Shown one piece after another: positions 15,234-22,582 of a stretch of 64,000 nucleotides of DNA (position 1 is its first letter; each line of letters starts with the position of its first letter). The stretch is from Paractinoplanes aksuensis. GTDB taxonomy: Bacteria; Actinomycetota; Actinomycetes; Mycobacteriales; Micromonosporaceae. Position numbers and translations under genes: made by a program. The DNA lies in contig NZ_JAMYJR010000009.1 in the NCBI RefSeq assembly GCF_024137025.1, positions 124,001-188,000 of the forward strand, in the 5' to 3' direction. The notes beneath the pieces were generated by a model. The model worked only from the letters and a program-made list of their open reading frames with translations. It was not told the origin of the DNA and did no database searches.

Positions 15234-16679
15234 ATGGACGATCCCCGGGCTCAGCGCCTCTTCGGCGACCGGCTGGTCGCCCCCGGCGACCTCGCCGCCA
15301 GCCCGTTCCGCGTCGACCGCGACCGCATCGTCGCGTCGCCGTTCTTCGCCCGGCTCGCCGGCGTCACCCAGGTCATCAGCCCCGGGGGCGCCGGCCTGCT
15401 GGTGCACAACCGCATGACCCACAGCCTCAAGGTGGCCCAGGTGGCCCGGGCCATCGCCGAGCGCGTCGACCCCGGCCTGGCCGACAAGCTGGGCGGCTGC
15501 GACCCCGACGTGGTCGAGGCGGCCGCGCTGGCCCACGACCTCGGCCACCCGCCGTTCGGCCACCTGGGCGAGCGGGTGCTCGACCGGGTCGCCCGCCAGC
15601 GGCTCAAGCTGCGCGACGGCTTCGAGGGCAACGCCCAGTCGTACCGCATAGTCACCAGCACCGAGAGCCGCGGCCAGGCCACGATCGGGCTGAACCTGAC
15701 CAACGCCGTGCGCGCCGCCATCCTGAAATACCCGTGGACCCGGCGCGACCCGCAACGCTTCATGGACCCGCCGCCCCGGGGCGCCGCGCCGCCACCCGAC
15801 GACCCCGACGGCGGCTCGATCAAGTTCGGCGCCTACTCGACCGAGGCGGCCGACATGCACGCGGCGCGAGCGCCGTTCCTGGGCCGGGTCGCCGACTGGC
15901 AGCAGACCGTCGAGGCCTCGGTCATGGACACCGCCGACGACATCGCGTACGCCATCCACGATCTGGAGGACGTGCACCGGGTCGGCGTCCTGCAGCAGGG
16001 CGCGGTCGCCACCGAGCTGATGGCCTGGCAACGCTGGGGTGCGCAGACCGACCTGACCCGGGCCGGCGGCGCCATCGAGTCCCTGCGCCGCCAGCTGCAC
16101 CGCAAGGACGGCTGGATGGCCGACGACGACGCCTTCTCAGCCGCGGTGGAACTGGTCCGGGCCGAACTGGTCGACGGCCTGCTGGCCCGCCCGTTCGACG
16201 GCTCCCTGGACGCCGAGGCCCAGGTGGCGGCGTTCTCGGCCACCTGGACCAGGCGCCTGGTCGAATCGGTCGAGACGATCGCCGACCCCGCCGTGCGTTC
16301 CGGCCATGTGCAACTCGCCACAGCCCAGTGGCACGAGGTCCAGATCCTCAAGTTCGTCCAGAACCGCTTCGTCCTGGCCCGCCCCGACCTGGCCCTCCAC
16401 CAGCGCGGCCAGGGCCGGCTGGTGTCATCGCTGGTCGACGCCCTGATGGCCTGGCTCGTCGACCCGGACGAGGAGGAACGCATCCCGAGCCGCCTGCGCG
16501 ACCTGGTCGAACTGGCCGAGGCCGAACTGCCGCCCGGAACTCCCGAACGCATGGACCGGGCCCGCGGCCGCGCCGTCGTCGACTTCGTCGCCGGCCTGAC
16601 CGACAACCAGGCGGTCGGCCTCATGCAGGCCCTCTCCGGCAAATCCCGCCAACTCTGGACGGATGCTTTCGTTCTTTAA
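15234..16679 (+). CDS. dgt: Deoxyguanosinetriphosphate triphosphohydrolase-like protein
   Basis: A 481-residue HD-domain enzyme that cleaves dNTPs, typically dGTP, to nucleoside and tripolyphosphate, moderating nucleotide pools. Metal-binding motifs are HNRMTHSLKVAQ, AALAHDLGHPPFGHLGE and MDTADDIAYAIHDLED. The FEGNAQSYRIVT segment is characteristic of dGTPases. Length is near that of actinobacterial homologues (~420-500), with a longer disordered stretch around residues 180-200 (PPPRGAAPPPDDPDG). The ATG lacks an SD and is probably read from a leaderless transcript. The gene is followed by a stem-containing repeat element and an intrinsic terminator. Confidence 0.92.
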   Translation: MDDPRAQRLFGDRLVAPGDLAASPFRVDRDRIVASPFFARLAGVTQVISPGGAGLLVHNRMTHSLKVAQVARAIAERVDPGLADKLGGCDPDVVEAAALAHDLGHPPFGHLGERVLDRVARQRLKLRDGFEGNAQSYRIVTSTESRGQATIGLNLTNAVRAAILKYPWTRRDPQRFMDPPPRGAAPPPDDPDGGSIKFGAYSTEAADMHAARAPFLGRVADWQQTVEASVMDTADDIAYAIHDLEDVHRVGVLQQGAVATELMAWQRWGAQTDLTRAGGAIESLRRQLHRKDGWMADDDAFSAAVELVRAELVDGLLARPFDGSLDAEAQVAAFSATWTRRLVESVETIADPAVRSGHVQLATAQWHEVQILKFVQNRFVLARPDLALHQRGQGRLVSSLVDALMAWLVDPDEEERIPSRLRDLVELAEAELPPGTPERMDRARGRAVVDFVAGLTDNQAVGLMQALSGKSRQLWTDAFVL

Positions 16680-16681
16680 GG

Positions 16682-16784
16682 TCAAGAACTGGATGTCGTA
16701 GCGGGGTGGGGATTGCAGACCGCAGCTCACGCCGAGGGTCGCTCCGCTCCACGTGCGTGAGGGGTTGCGCTCAAACCGAGGAAC
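16682..16784 (+). repeat. Dispersed structured intergenic element, copy 1
   Basis: This stretch aligns with 44960-45103: shared blocks include TCAAGA, ATGTCGT-GCGGGGTGG, TGCAGACCGC, CTCACGCCGAGGG, ACGTGCGTGAG and GGTTGCGC. CTCACGC and GCGTGAG can pair as a 7-bp stem, and the interior differs in length between copies. Here it is followed directly by an intrinsic terminator, so it could end the dgt mRNA or be a small RNA of its own. The element family is not one I can name. Confidence 0.65.
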
Positions 16785-16785
16785 G

Positions 16786-16815
16786 AAAAAGGCCGCCCGA
16801 TCGGGCGGCCTTTTT
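16786..16815. terminator. Bidirectional intrinsic terminator
   Basis: A perfect 15-bp inverted repeat: A-run, GGCCGCCC, loop GATC, GGGCGGCC, T-run. It serves dgt on the plus strand and the LPXTG gene on the minus strand. Confidence 0.92.
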
Positions 16816-16826
16816 CAGGTGGTGCT

Positions 16827-17378
16827 TCAGGCGGTGCGGCGGCGACGGGTGTACCAGACCGCCCCGGCGCCCGCGGCGACCAGCACGGCGCCGAGCGAGA
16901 TGACCATGCCCGTGGGGGCGCCGGTCACCGGGAGGGCGCCACCGGCGCTGACCCCGCCACCGGGGGGCGACGTGGCCGGGAGCGCGCCGGTCGGGGTGCT
17001 CGGCGTGGCGGACGGCGTGACCGTGTCGACGCTGGCGGTGGGCGTCGGGCCGTAGCCGGGGTTGCCCCGCGTGGGGGTGTCGGTGTCCGGCGTGTCCGTG
17101 TCGTCGACGTCCGGCGTGGTGGCCGGGGTCGCGGTGTCCGTGTCGTCCACGTCGGGCGTGGTCGTGCCCGGCGTGCCGTAGCCGCCCTGCCCACGGGTCG
17201 GCGCGTCGTCGGTGGCGTCCGGCTCCTCGTCGCCGTAGCCGGTGGCGGCGACGACCGGGCGCAGGCCCTGGTCCATGGTGGCCTCGGAGGCCAGGGCCGG
17301 GGAGACACCCAGCGCGAGAGCGGCGGAGAGGCCGACGGCGGGCAGGCCGACAGCGACGATCCGGCTGATTGAGCTCAT
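16827..17378 (-). CDS. LPXTG-anchored cell-wall protein
   Basis: A 183-residue exported protein. It has an N-terminal signal peptide (IVAVGLPAVGLSAALALG, cleavage near ALA-SEA), a Thr/Asp/Pro-rich middle with repeats of TPDVDDTDT and RG-GYG-P, and a C-terminal sortase signal: LPVTG, hydrophobic helix (VISLGAVLVAAGAGAVW) and RRRR tail. Sortase would link it to peptidoglycan. No folded domain is apparent, so it looks like a short wall-attached stalk or coat protein. ATG at 17378 is chosen as the natural signal-peptide start; the ribosome site is weak. The terminator lies just downstream. Confidence 0.88.
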   Translation of the reverse strand: MSSISRIVAVGLPAVGLSAALALGVSPALASEATMDQGLRPVVAATGYGDEEPDATDDAPTRGQGGYGTPGTTTPDVDDTDTATPATTPDVDDTDTPDTDTPTRGNPGYGPTPTASVDTVTPSATPSTPTGALPATSPPGGGVSAGGALPVTGAPTGMVISLGAVLVAAGAGAVWYTRRRRTA

Positions 17379-17472
17379 GAGGAGTTTTCCATTCCTGTTG
17401 CGGTGTTCTCGGTCCGGTGGGGAGCTTAGCGGCAATTGCCCGATTTACCCGTTAAGGGCGCTCGGCGGGTCA

Positions 17473-17976
17473 TCATCCCGGAAGACCACCGAAACGGTGA
17501 CTCCGCCACAGATGGGACAAAGCGAACATTTTCCCCTCAAATTTTGGGTCAGCCGCGAACAACCCACCGCTGTACGGGGCCTGAAGCTGCACACTCGCGC
17601 CGGACTCCAGATAGACCGACACCACCGTGCGCCCGCCCCGCCGCTCCGCCCGCAGGTCGACGACCTCGTTCCAGGTCGCGACCCGGCCGTCGAAGACCGA
17701 AACCGTACGGATCCCCCGCGAGCTGATCTGCGTGCCGGTGAACCGCCCCGCCAGCACCCCGATCAGCCCGCAGAGGATGGTCGGCCCGGTGAGCGCCGCC
17801 ACCCACCACAGACCCGGTGGAGCCAGAATCGCGGTGATCAGCAACACCCCGATCGCCGCCAGGGAGCCGAGGTAAAGGCCTCGTCCGAGGGCTTGTTGCC
17901 AGGTGGGCCGGAAGGTGGCCGCCGGTGCGTCTTCCACGCCCGGGTTCAACGGAGACGAAGAGCACGCCCCCCGCAC
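17473..17976 (-). CDS. PH-domain-like membrane protein (two helices), unknown
   Basis: About 167 residues with two adjacent membrane helices (GSLAAIGVLLITAILAPP and WVAALTGPTILCGLIGVLAG) followed by a soluble beta-rich domain (ISSRGIRTVSVFDGRVATWNEVVDL) typical of bacterial PH-like proteins next to membrane anchors. The function is unknown. The start is uncertain: GTG at 17976 or GTG at 17937; neither has a ribosome site, and longer readings run into the divergent msrB promoter. Length is compatible with actinobacterial PH-domain proteins. Confidence 0.65.
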   Translation of the reverse strand: MRGACSSSPLNPGVEDAPAATFRPTWQQALGRGLYLGSLAAIGVLLITAILAPPGLWWVAALTGPTILCGLIGVLAGRFTGTQISSRGIRTVSVFDGRVATWNEVVDLRAERRGGRTVVSVYLESGASVQLQAPYSGGLFAADPKFEGKMFALSHLWRSHRFGGLPG

Positions 17977-17989
17977 TTTGAGTGCGACG

Positions 17990-17995
17990 TACTTT
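17990..17995 (+). promoter_or_regulatory. Candidate -10 box for leaderless msrB
   Basis: TACTTT ends 6 bases before the msrB ATG; there is no ribosome site in the gap. Confidence 0.5.
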
Positions 17996-18001
17996 TGTTG
18001 T

Positions 18002-18412
18002 ATGGCACAGAACGAGACCACCCTGCCCACCACCGAGGAGGAGTGGCGCGTGCGCCTCTCCCCCGACGAGTTCCGTGTCCTGCGCCAGGCCGGCACCGAG
18101 GCGCCCTGGTCCGGGGAATACGTCAGCACCAAGACCGAGGGCATGTACGACTGCCGCGCGTGCGGCGCCGCCCTCTATCCCAGCACCGACAAGTTCGACT
18201 CGAACTGCGGCTGGCCGTCGTTCGACGACGCCATCCCGGGCGCGGTCAAAGAGATCAACGATTTCTCCCACGGCATGGCCCGCACCGAGATCCGCTGCGC
18301 CAACTGCGACTCCCACCTGGGCCACGTGTTCCGCGGCGAGCACATGACGGCGAAGAACACCCGCCACTGCGTCAACAGCCTCTCGATCAAGCTCGACCCG
18401 AAGACCGCCTGA
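18002..18412 (+). CDS. msrB: Peptide methionine-R-sulfoxide reductase
   Basis: A 136-residue cytoplasmic repair enzyme that reduces methionine-R-sulfoxide in proteins. Zinc ligands are C51/C54 (CRAC) and C99/C102 (CANC). The catalytic cysteine is C123 in RHCVNSLSIKL, and GWPSFDDAI supplies the conserved substrate pocket. C69 (NCGWPSF) may be the resolving cysteine. Length is typical. The start lacks an SD but has a well-placed TACTTT hexamer, so it is probably leaderless. It is divergent from the PH-domain gene. Confidence 0.96.
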   Translation: MAQNETTLPTTEEEWRVRLSPDEFRVLRQAGTEAPWSGEYVSTKTEGMYDCRACGAALYPSTDKFDSNCGWPSFDDAIPGAVKEINDFSHGMARTEIRCANCDSHLGHVFRGEHMTAKNTRHCVNSLSIKLDPKTA

Positions 18413-18423
18413 CGCTCCGACGC

Positions 18424-18453
18424 CACCGGCACCACCTCGTGCGGGTGCCGGTG
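18424..18453 (+). terminator. Stem-loop after msrB
   Basis: A perfect 10-bp stem (CACCGGCACC / GGTGCCGGTG) with a 10-base loop begins 12 bases past the msrB stop. There is no T-tract. Confidence 0.5.
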
Positions 18454-18487
18454 CGCGATTCCGGGCCCGAGCCACCGCCGACCGGCC

Positions 18488-18493
18488 TAGCGT
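18488..18493 (+). promoter_or_regulatory. Candidate -10 box for the 64-residue ORF
   Basis: TAGCGT ends 7 bases before the ATG at 18501. Confidence 0.35.
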
Positions 18494-18500
18494 CGAGCTC

Positions 18501-18695
18501 ATGGACTACCAGGTTTCGGTCAAGTGTGAACAGCTCGCCGAGTGGTACGTGCGGGTCAAGGGTCTCGCCGACGCCCATCACGGCCACGCCACCGGCGACC
18601 GTCTGAAGGCCATCGCGGGCGAGATCCACGACCTCGTGCCCCAGGAGTGGTGGACCAGCCAGCCCGAGCCTCTGGACAACCGCGTACGCAATTGA
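18501..18695 (+). CDS. Small hypothetical protein
   Basis: A 64-residue soluble protein, mixed charged and aromatic (CEQLAEWYVRVKGLADAH, then QEWWTSQPEPLDNRVRN). It is probably helical, with no cysteine pairs or membrane segment. I do not recognise it. Codon usage is like its neighbours (G/C at third positions), which supports expression. It lies 15 bases before the LigD-polymerase gene on the same strand, so it may be co-transcribed with it, although both have their own TANNNT hexamers. Confidence 0.6.
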   Translation: MDYQVSVKCEQLAEWYVRVKGLADAHHGHATGDRLKAIAGEIHDLVPQEWWTSQPEPLDNRVRN

Positions 18696-18697
18696 CC

Positions 18698-18703
18698 TAT
18701 CGT
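18698..18703 (+). promoter_or_regulatory. Candidate -10 box for the polymerase gene
   Basis: TATCGT ends 7 bases before the ATG at 18711, which has no SD. Confidence 0.4.
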
Positions 18704-18710
18704 CAGTCGC

Positions 18711-19742
18711 ATGCCGAAAGCCGCAGCGGAAATCGTCGAGATCGCCGGCCACGACGTCCGGCTGACCAGCCCTGACAAGGTCATGTTCCCGCAGCGGAAC
18801 TACACGAAGCGCGACGTCTTCGAGTACTACCTGGCCGTCGGCGACGGGATCATGCGCGCGCTCCGGCAGCGCCCGACGACGCTGCAACGCTTCCCCGACG
18901 GCATCGAAGGCGAGGCCTTCTTCCAGAAGCGCATCCCCCAGCGCGGTGTCCCCGAGTGGATCCAGACGGCCCAGATCAAATTCCCCAGCATGCGTACGGC
19001 GGTGGAACTGTGCCCGGCCGACCTGGCTCACGTGGCTTGGGCGGCCCAGATGGGCACTGTTGTCTTCCACCCGTGGCCGGTCCGCGGCGATGCCCCCGAC
19101 AACCCCGACGAGCTGCGCATCGACCTCGACCCGCAGCCCGGCAACTCGTTCGCCGACGTGGTCGCCACCGCCAACGTGCTGCACGAGGTGCTGGACGACC
19201 TCGGCTGGGTCGGCTACCCCAAAACTTCCGGCGGCCGCGGCGTACACGTGTACATCCGCATCGCCCCCAGCTGGTCGTTCGTGGAGGTCCGCCGAGCCGC
19301 GATCGCCCTGGCCCGCGAGGCCGAACGCCGCCGCCCCGACCTGATCACCACGGCGTGGTGGAAAGAGGAGCGCGGTGAACGCGTCTTCCTCGACTTCAAC
19401 CAGATGGCCCGCGACCGCACGATCACCTGCGCCTACTCACTGCGCGCCAACGCCCGCGCCACCGCCTCGGCCCCCGTCACCTGGGCCGAGCTCCCCGACG
19501 TGGAACCGGACGACTTCGACCTGCGCACCCTGCCCAAGCGCTTCGCCGAGATCGGCGACCCCCACGCAAAAATCGACGACATCGCCCACGACCTGACCCC
19601 CCTGCTCGAGTGGGTCGAACGCGACGAGAAAAGCGGCCAGGGCGACATGCCCTATCCCCCCGACCACCCGAAGATGCCGGGCGAGCCCCCACGCGTCCAG
19701 CCCAGCCGCAAGAACGCCGCCAACTGGCAGAAGGACGAGTAG
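18711..19742 (+). CDS. LigD-type DNA repair polymerase/primase domain protein
   Basis: A 343-residue stand-alone polymerase domain of the archaeo-eukaryotic primase family, as used in bacterial non-homologous end joining. Catalytic acidic residues are visible in DELRIDLDPQPG, the 5'-phosphate-binding/active-site segment in YPKTSGGRGVHVYIRI, and the third Asp region in GERVFLDFNQMARDRT. LigD polymerase domains are usually ~290 residues; the C-terminus here adds a Pro/Lys-rich tail. The matching ATP-dependent ligase lies separately at 22.6-23.7 kb on the other strand. No Ku gene is present in the window. Confidence 0.9.
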   Translation: MPKAAAEIVEIAGHDVRLTSPDKVMFPQRNYTKRDVFEYYLAVGDGIMRALRQRPTTLQRFPDGIEGEAFFQKRIPQRGVPEWIQTAQIKFPSMRTAVELCPADLAHVAWAAQMGTVVFHPWPVRGDAPDNPDELRIDLDPQPGNSFADVVATANVLHEVLDDLGWVGYPKTSGGRGVHVYIRIAPSWSFVEVRRAAIALAREAERRRPDLITTAWWKEERGERVFLDFNQMARDRTITCAYSLRANARATASAPVTWAELPDVEPDDFDLRTLPKRFAEIGDPHAKIDDIAHDLTPLLEWVERDEKSGQGDMPYPPDHPKMPGEPPRVQPSRKNAANWQKDE

Positions 19743-19881
19743 CGCTCCGCGTCACCGACCAAGCGCCACCCAGCCCTGGCCACCCGGACCCCCGCCAACC
19801 AGACCCCACCACTCCCTGGGGGATCCCCCGCAGCCATTGTCGTGGAAAGTGCGGGCCAATGAGCGGGGCACGAGCTGACCC

Positions 19882-19908
19882 TGTGGACAGCGGGGTAAAT
19901 GTGGATAA
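19882..19908 (+). other. Pair of DnaA-box-like 9-mers
   Basis: TGTGGACAG (19882-19890) and TGTGGATAA (19900-19908) lie 18 bases apart in an otherwise empty 175-base gap. The second equals the reverse complement of the classical TTATCCACA box. The rest of the gap holds nothing I recognise. Two sites can occur by chance. Confidence 0.3.
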
Positions 19909-19917
19909 CGCCGGAAC

Positions 19918-20379
19918 CTACAACGCGAGCTTCATCCCCACGTGCGAGGCCACGAAGCCGAGCCGCTCGTAGAAGCGGTGCGCGTCCTCGCGCCGCTTGT
20001 CGGTCGTCAATTGCGCGATGCGGCAGCCTCGCTCCCGTCCACGCTCCAACACGTACGCCATGAGGTCGCTGCCCAGCCCCGACCCCCGCCGATCGGCCCG
20101 GACGCGCACGGCCTCGATGGTCATCCGCCGGGCTCCCAAGCGCGAAAGCCCCGGCGTGAAGGTCAGCTGGCACGTCGCCACGATCTCGCCGCCGTCGTCG
20201 GCCACGATCAGCTCGTTGTTCGGGTCGGCGTCGATCTCTTCGAAGGCGGCCCAGATCGCCGCGTCCACGTCCTCGGCCACCGGCGCATCCCCGAAGCCGC
20301 GGGCCCGGCTGATGTTGTCGTCGGCCAGCAGGCGGAGCACTGAGGGCACATCGGTCCGGTTCGCGGCGCGGAATTCCAT
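19918..20379 (-). CDS. GNAT acetyltransferase
   Basis: A 153-residue single-domain GNAT protein. The acetyl-CoA motif appears as VRADRRGSGLGSDLMAYVL, with the downstream family ending FYERLGFVASHVGMKL. The N-terminal strand-helix FRAANRTDVPSVLRLL and central CQLTFTPGLSRLGARR agree with small-molecule GNATs. The acceptor is unknown. The ATG (MEFRAAN) is the natural start. It is divergent from the K+ channel gene. Confidence 0.88.
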   Translation of the reverse strand: MEFRAANRTDVPSVLRLLADDNISRARGFGDAPVAEDVDAAIWAAFEEIDADPNNELIVADDGGEIVATCQLTFTPGLSRLGARRMTIEAVRVRADRRGSGLGSDLMAYVLERGRERGCRIAQLTTDKRREDAHRFYERLGFVASHVGMKLAL

Positions 20380-20420
20380 GGCCGCAGTCTCACACAGCCC
20401 CTTCGCCCGCGATCACCACA

Positions 20421-20486
20421 GCGGCGAGCAGCCCGAGCCGCTCGATCATCAGCGCGGCGAGCAGGCAGAGCCGCTCGATCATCAGG
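20421..20486 (+). repeat. Two 33-bp tandem repeats
   Basis: Two copies of GCGGCGAGCAG-(CCC/GCA)-GAGCCGCTCGATCATCAG stand head to tail between the GNAT and K+ channel genes, in non-coding DNA. They differ at few positions. Confidence 0.75.
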
Positions 20487-20545
20487 GCGGGGATTATGGC
20501 CGAGAGGGCCTACGCGGAAAGTGGTTGCTCGGGCACCATGTCGCC

Positions 20546-21004
20546 ATGAAGGTGCTGCTCAAACCGGTCCTCCGGGCCTACCGCGGAATCGTCTGGCTGG
20601 CCAACTCTCCGGGCACGTTGATCCTGGCCTACGCGATCCTGATCGTCGTCTGCGGCGTGCTCTACCACTTCTTCGAGACGGACCAGTCGATCGGCGACTC
20701 GATCTGGTGGGCGGTCGTCACCGCGTCGACCGTCGGCTACGGCGACATCTCGCCCGAGTCGTGGCAGGCCCGCGTCCTGGCCGGCCTGCTGATCTCGATC
20801 ATGGTGCTGTTGGTCATCCCGCTGATCACGGCCCACTTCGCCAGCAAGCTGATCGTCGACTCGGACGCCTTTCACCACGAGGAGCAGGAGGAGCTCAAGA
20901 ACAACCTGCGCCGGGTGCGGGCGCTGCTCGAGGCCATCGCCGAGCGCGACGGCCTCACTTTGCCGGACAGCGCAGCCCCGCCTGCGGCACCTTCAGATCG
21001 ATGA
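20546..21004 (+). CDS. Two-transmembrane potassium channel
   Basis: A 152-residue ion channel subunit. Helix 1 (GTLILAYAILIVVCGVLYHFF), the pore loop with the K+ selectivity filter TVGYGD (62-67) and helix 2 (RVLAGLLISIMVLLVIPLITAHFA) are followed by a charged, probably coiled C-terminus (HHEEQEELKNNLRRVRALLEAI). It should assemble as a tetramer in the cytoplasmic membrane. There is no RCK/TrkA domain and no S1-S4 voltage sensor. The ATG (MKVLLKP) is chosen because it precedes the first helix. Its last 50 bases overlap the convergent hydrolase gene. Confidence 0.9.
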   Translation: MKVLLKPVLRAYRGIVWLANSPGTLILAYAILIVVCGVLYHFFETDQSIGDSIWWAVVTASTVGYGDISPESWQARVLAGLLISIMVLLVIPLITAHFASKLIVDSDAFHHEEQEELKNNLRRVRALLEAIAERDGLTLPDSAAPPAAPSDR

Positions 21005-22517
21005 GATAGCCGTCGACCGCCTTCACGATGCAGGGCGTGCTCGGGTAGGCCGTGTGGCCCTCACCCTCCCAGGTCAGCACGTGCCCGACGCCCAGCATCG
21101 AGGCCAGGTCGGCCGTGTTCTCGTACGGCGTGGCCGGGTCACCCGTCGTGCCGACGACCACGATCGGCGGGGCCCCGGCGGCCGCGCCGGCCGGGTAGGG
21201 GTCGCGCTCGCCCGGCCAGACCGCGCACGGCAGCATGCCGACCGCCAGCGCCGCCCCGAACAGCGGGTATTTCTGGCGCCACTCGCCCTGCAGCTTGCGC
21301 ACCTCGTCGATGGTGGGCGCGTCGTCGGTGTCGGCGCAGTTGACGGCCAGGTTGGCATCGAACAGGTTGCTGTAGGTGCCGTCGGGCTTGCGCTCGGCGT
21401 ACTGGTCGGCCAGCGTGAACACGCCCTTGGGGTTGCCCTGCTTCAGCTCGGCCACGGCGTCGGCCAGTTTGGCCCAGCTCGACTCGGTGTAGAGCGACGA
21501 GATCACCGCCACGAAGATCCAGCCCGGGGTGGCCTGGCGCCCGTCGCTGCCCGGCACCGGCTTGGTGGCCGCGGCGGCCAGCGCGTCGGTCACCGCCTTG
21601 CGCGCGTCGGCCGCGATCGGGCACTTGTCGGGCGTGGCCTTGCACCAGGTGGTGAAGTTGGTGAACGCCCGCTCGAAGCCCTTGGCCTGGGTCTCGGAGC
21701 CCTCGACGAAGTTCTCCTTGGGGTCGACCGCGCCGTCGAGCACCAGCGCCCGCACGTTCTTGGGGTAGAGCTGGGCGTAGGTGGCGCCGAGCAGCGTGCC
21801 GTACGAGAAGCCGAGGTAGCTCAGCTTGTCGTCGCCGACGGCCTGGCGCAGCGCGTCCATGTCGTGCGCGGCCTGCTCGGTCGAGAAGAGGGGCAGCTGG
21901 TCGCCGTACTTGGCGCCGCAGTCGCCGGCGATCTTCTTGTTGAGCGCGACCAGCTCGTCGAACTCGGCCTGGCTCTGCGGGTCGGGCGGGGCCGCGAAGC
22001 TCGCGTCCTGGTCGTCGGGCGCGATGCACTTGATCGGGTCGGACCGGCCGACGCCACGCGGGTCGAAGCCGATGATGTCGAACTTGTTGGTGATCTCGGT
22101 CGGCAGCCCGTTGAACGCCTCACCGAACGACAGGTAGACCGACAGGTCGACGCCGGAGCCGCCGGGGCCGCCCGGGTTGAGCAGCAGTGAGCCGATGCGA
22201 CCGGACTGCTTGGACGACCGGATGCGGATCATGGAGATCGCGTACTTCTCGCCGTTGTTCTGGTCGTTCCAGTCGCGCGGGACGCTGACCTCGGCGCAGT
22301 CGTAGGTCATGCCCGGCGCGGTCTGGCCGACGAGGTCTTTCGGCACGTCGGGGCAGGGTTGCCAGTCGGCCGTGCCGTTCGTCGTGGGCGCGCCCGACGA
22401 GGTCACCGGACCGGCCTGACTGGAGCCGTTGGGCGCGAACGTGGGCACGGTGCACCCGGCGGCGACCATGATGACCGCGGCGAGGACGGCGATCACCGAG
22501 CGGGAGCGACGCTGCAC
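20955..22517 (-). CDS. Exported alpha/beta hydrolase lipoprotein (tripeptidyl-aminopeptidase-like)
   Basis: A 520-residue secreted lipoprotein. The N-terminus RRSRSVIAVLAAVIMVAAGC carries the lipobox with modified cysteine at 22, then a Ser/Thr-rich linker. The hydrolase domain shows the oxyanion region LLLNPGGPGGSG, FDPRGVGRS, the nucleophile elbow GFSYGTLLG and a C-terminal TAP-like segment (VVVGTTGDPATPYENT, with the histidine in EGHTAYPS and a CIVKAVDGYL cysteine). This is the MEROPS S33/SlpD-type family of actinobacterial exopeptidases. GTG at 22517 follows AAAGG. It lies downstream of the ligase gene and may share its transcript. Confidence 0.9.
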   Translation of the reverse strand: MQRRSRSVIAVLAAVIMVAAGCTVPTFAPNGSSQAGPVTSSGAPTTNGTADWQPCPDVPKDLVGQTAPGMTYDCAEVSVPRDWNDQNNGEKYAISMIRIRSSKQSGRIGSLLLNPGGPGGSGVDLSVYLSFGEAFNGLPTEITNKFDIIGFDPRGVGRSDPIKCIAPDDQDASFAAPPDPQSQAEFDELVALNKKIAGDCGAKYGDQLPLFSTEQAAHDMDALRQAVGDDKLSYLGFSYGTLLGATYAQLYPKNVRALVLDGAVDPKENFVEGSETQAKGFERAFTNFTTWCKATPDKCPIAADARKAVTDALAAAATKPVPGSDGRQATPGWIFVAVISSLYTESSWAKLADAVAELKQGNPKGVFTLADQYAERKPDGTYSNLFDANLAVNCADTDDAPTIDEVRKLQGEWRQKYPLFGAALAVGMLPCAVWPGERDPYPAGAAAGAPPIVVVGTTGDPATPYENTADLASMLGVGHVLTWEGEGHTAYPSTPCIVKAVDGYLIDLKVPQAGLRCPAK

Positions 22518-22582
22518 GTGGCTGACCTTTCGACGGCTGCAGTTGCCCAGCAAGGCTAACGGGTCGGCCTGACAAGACTCTG

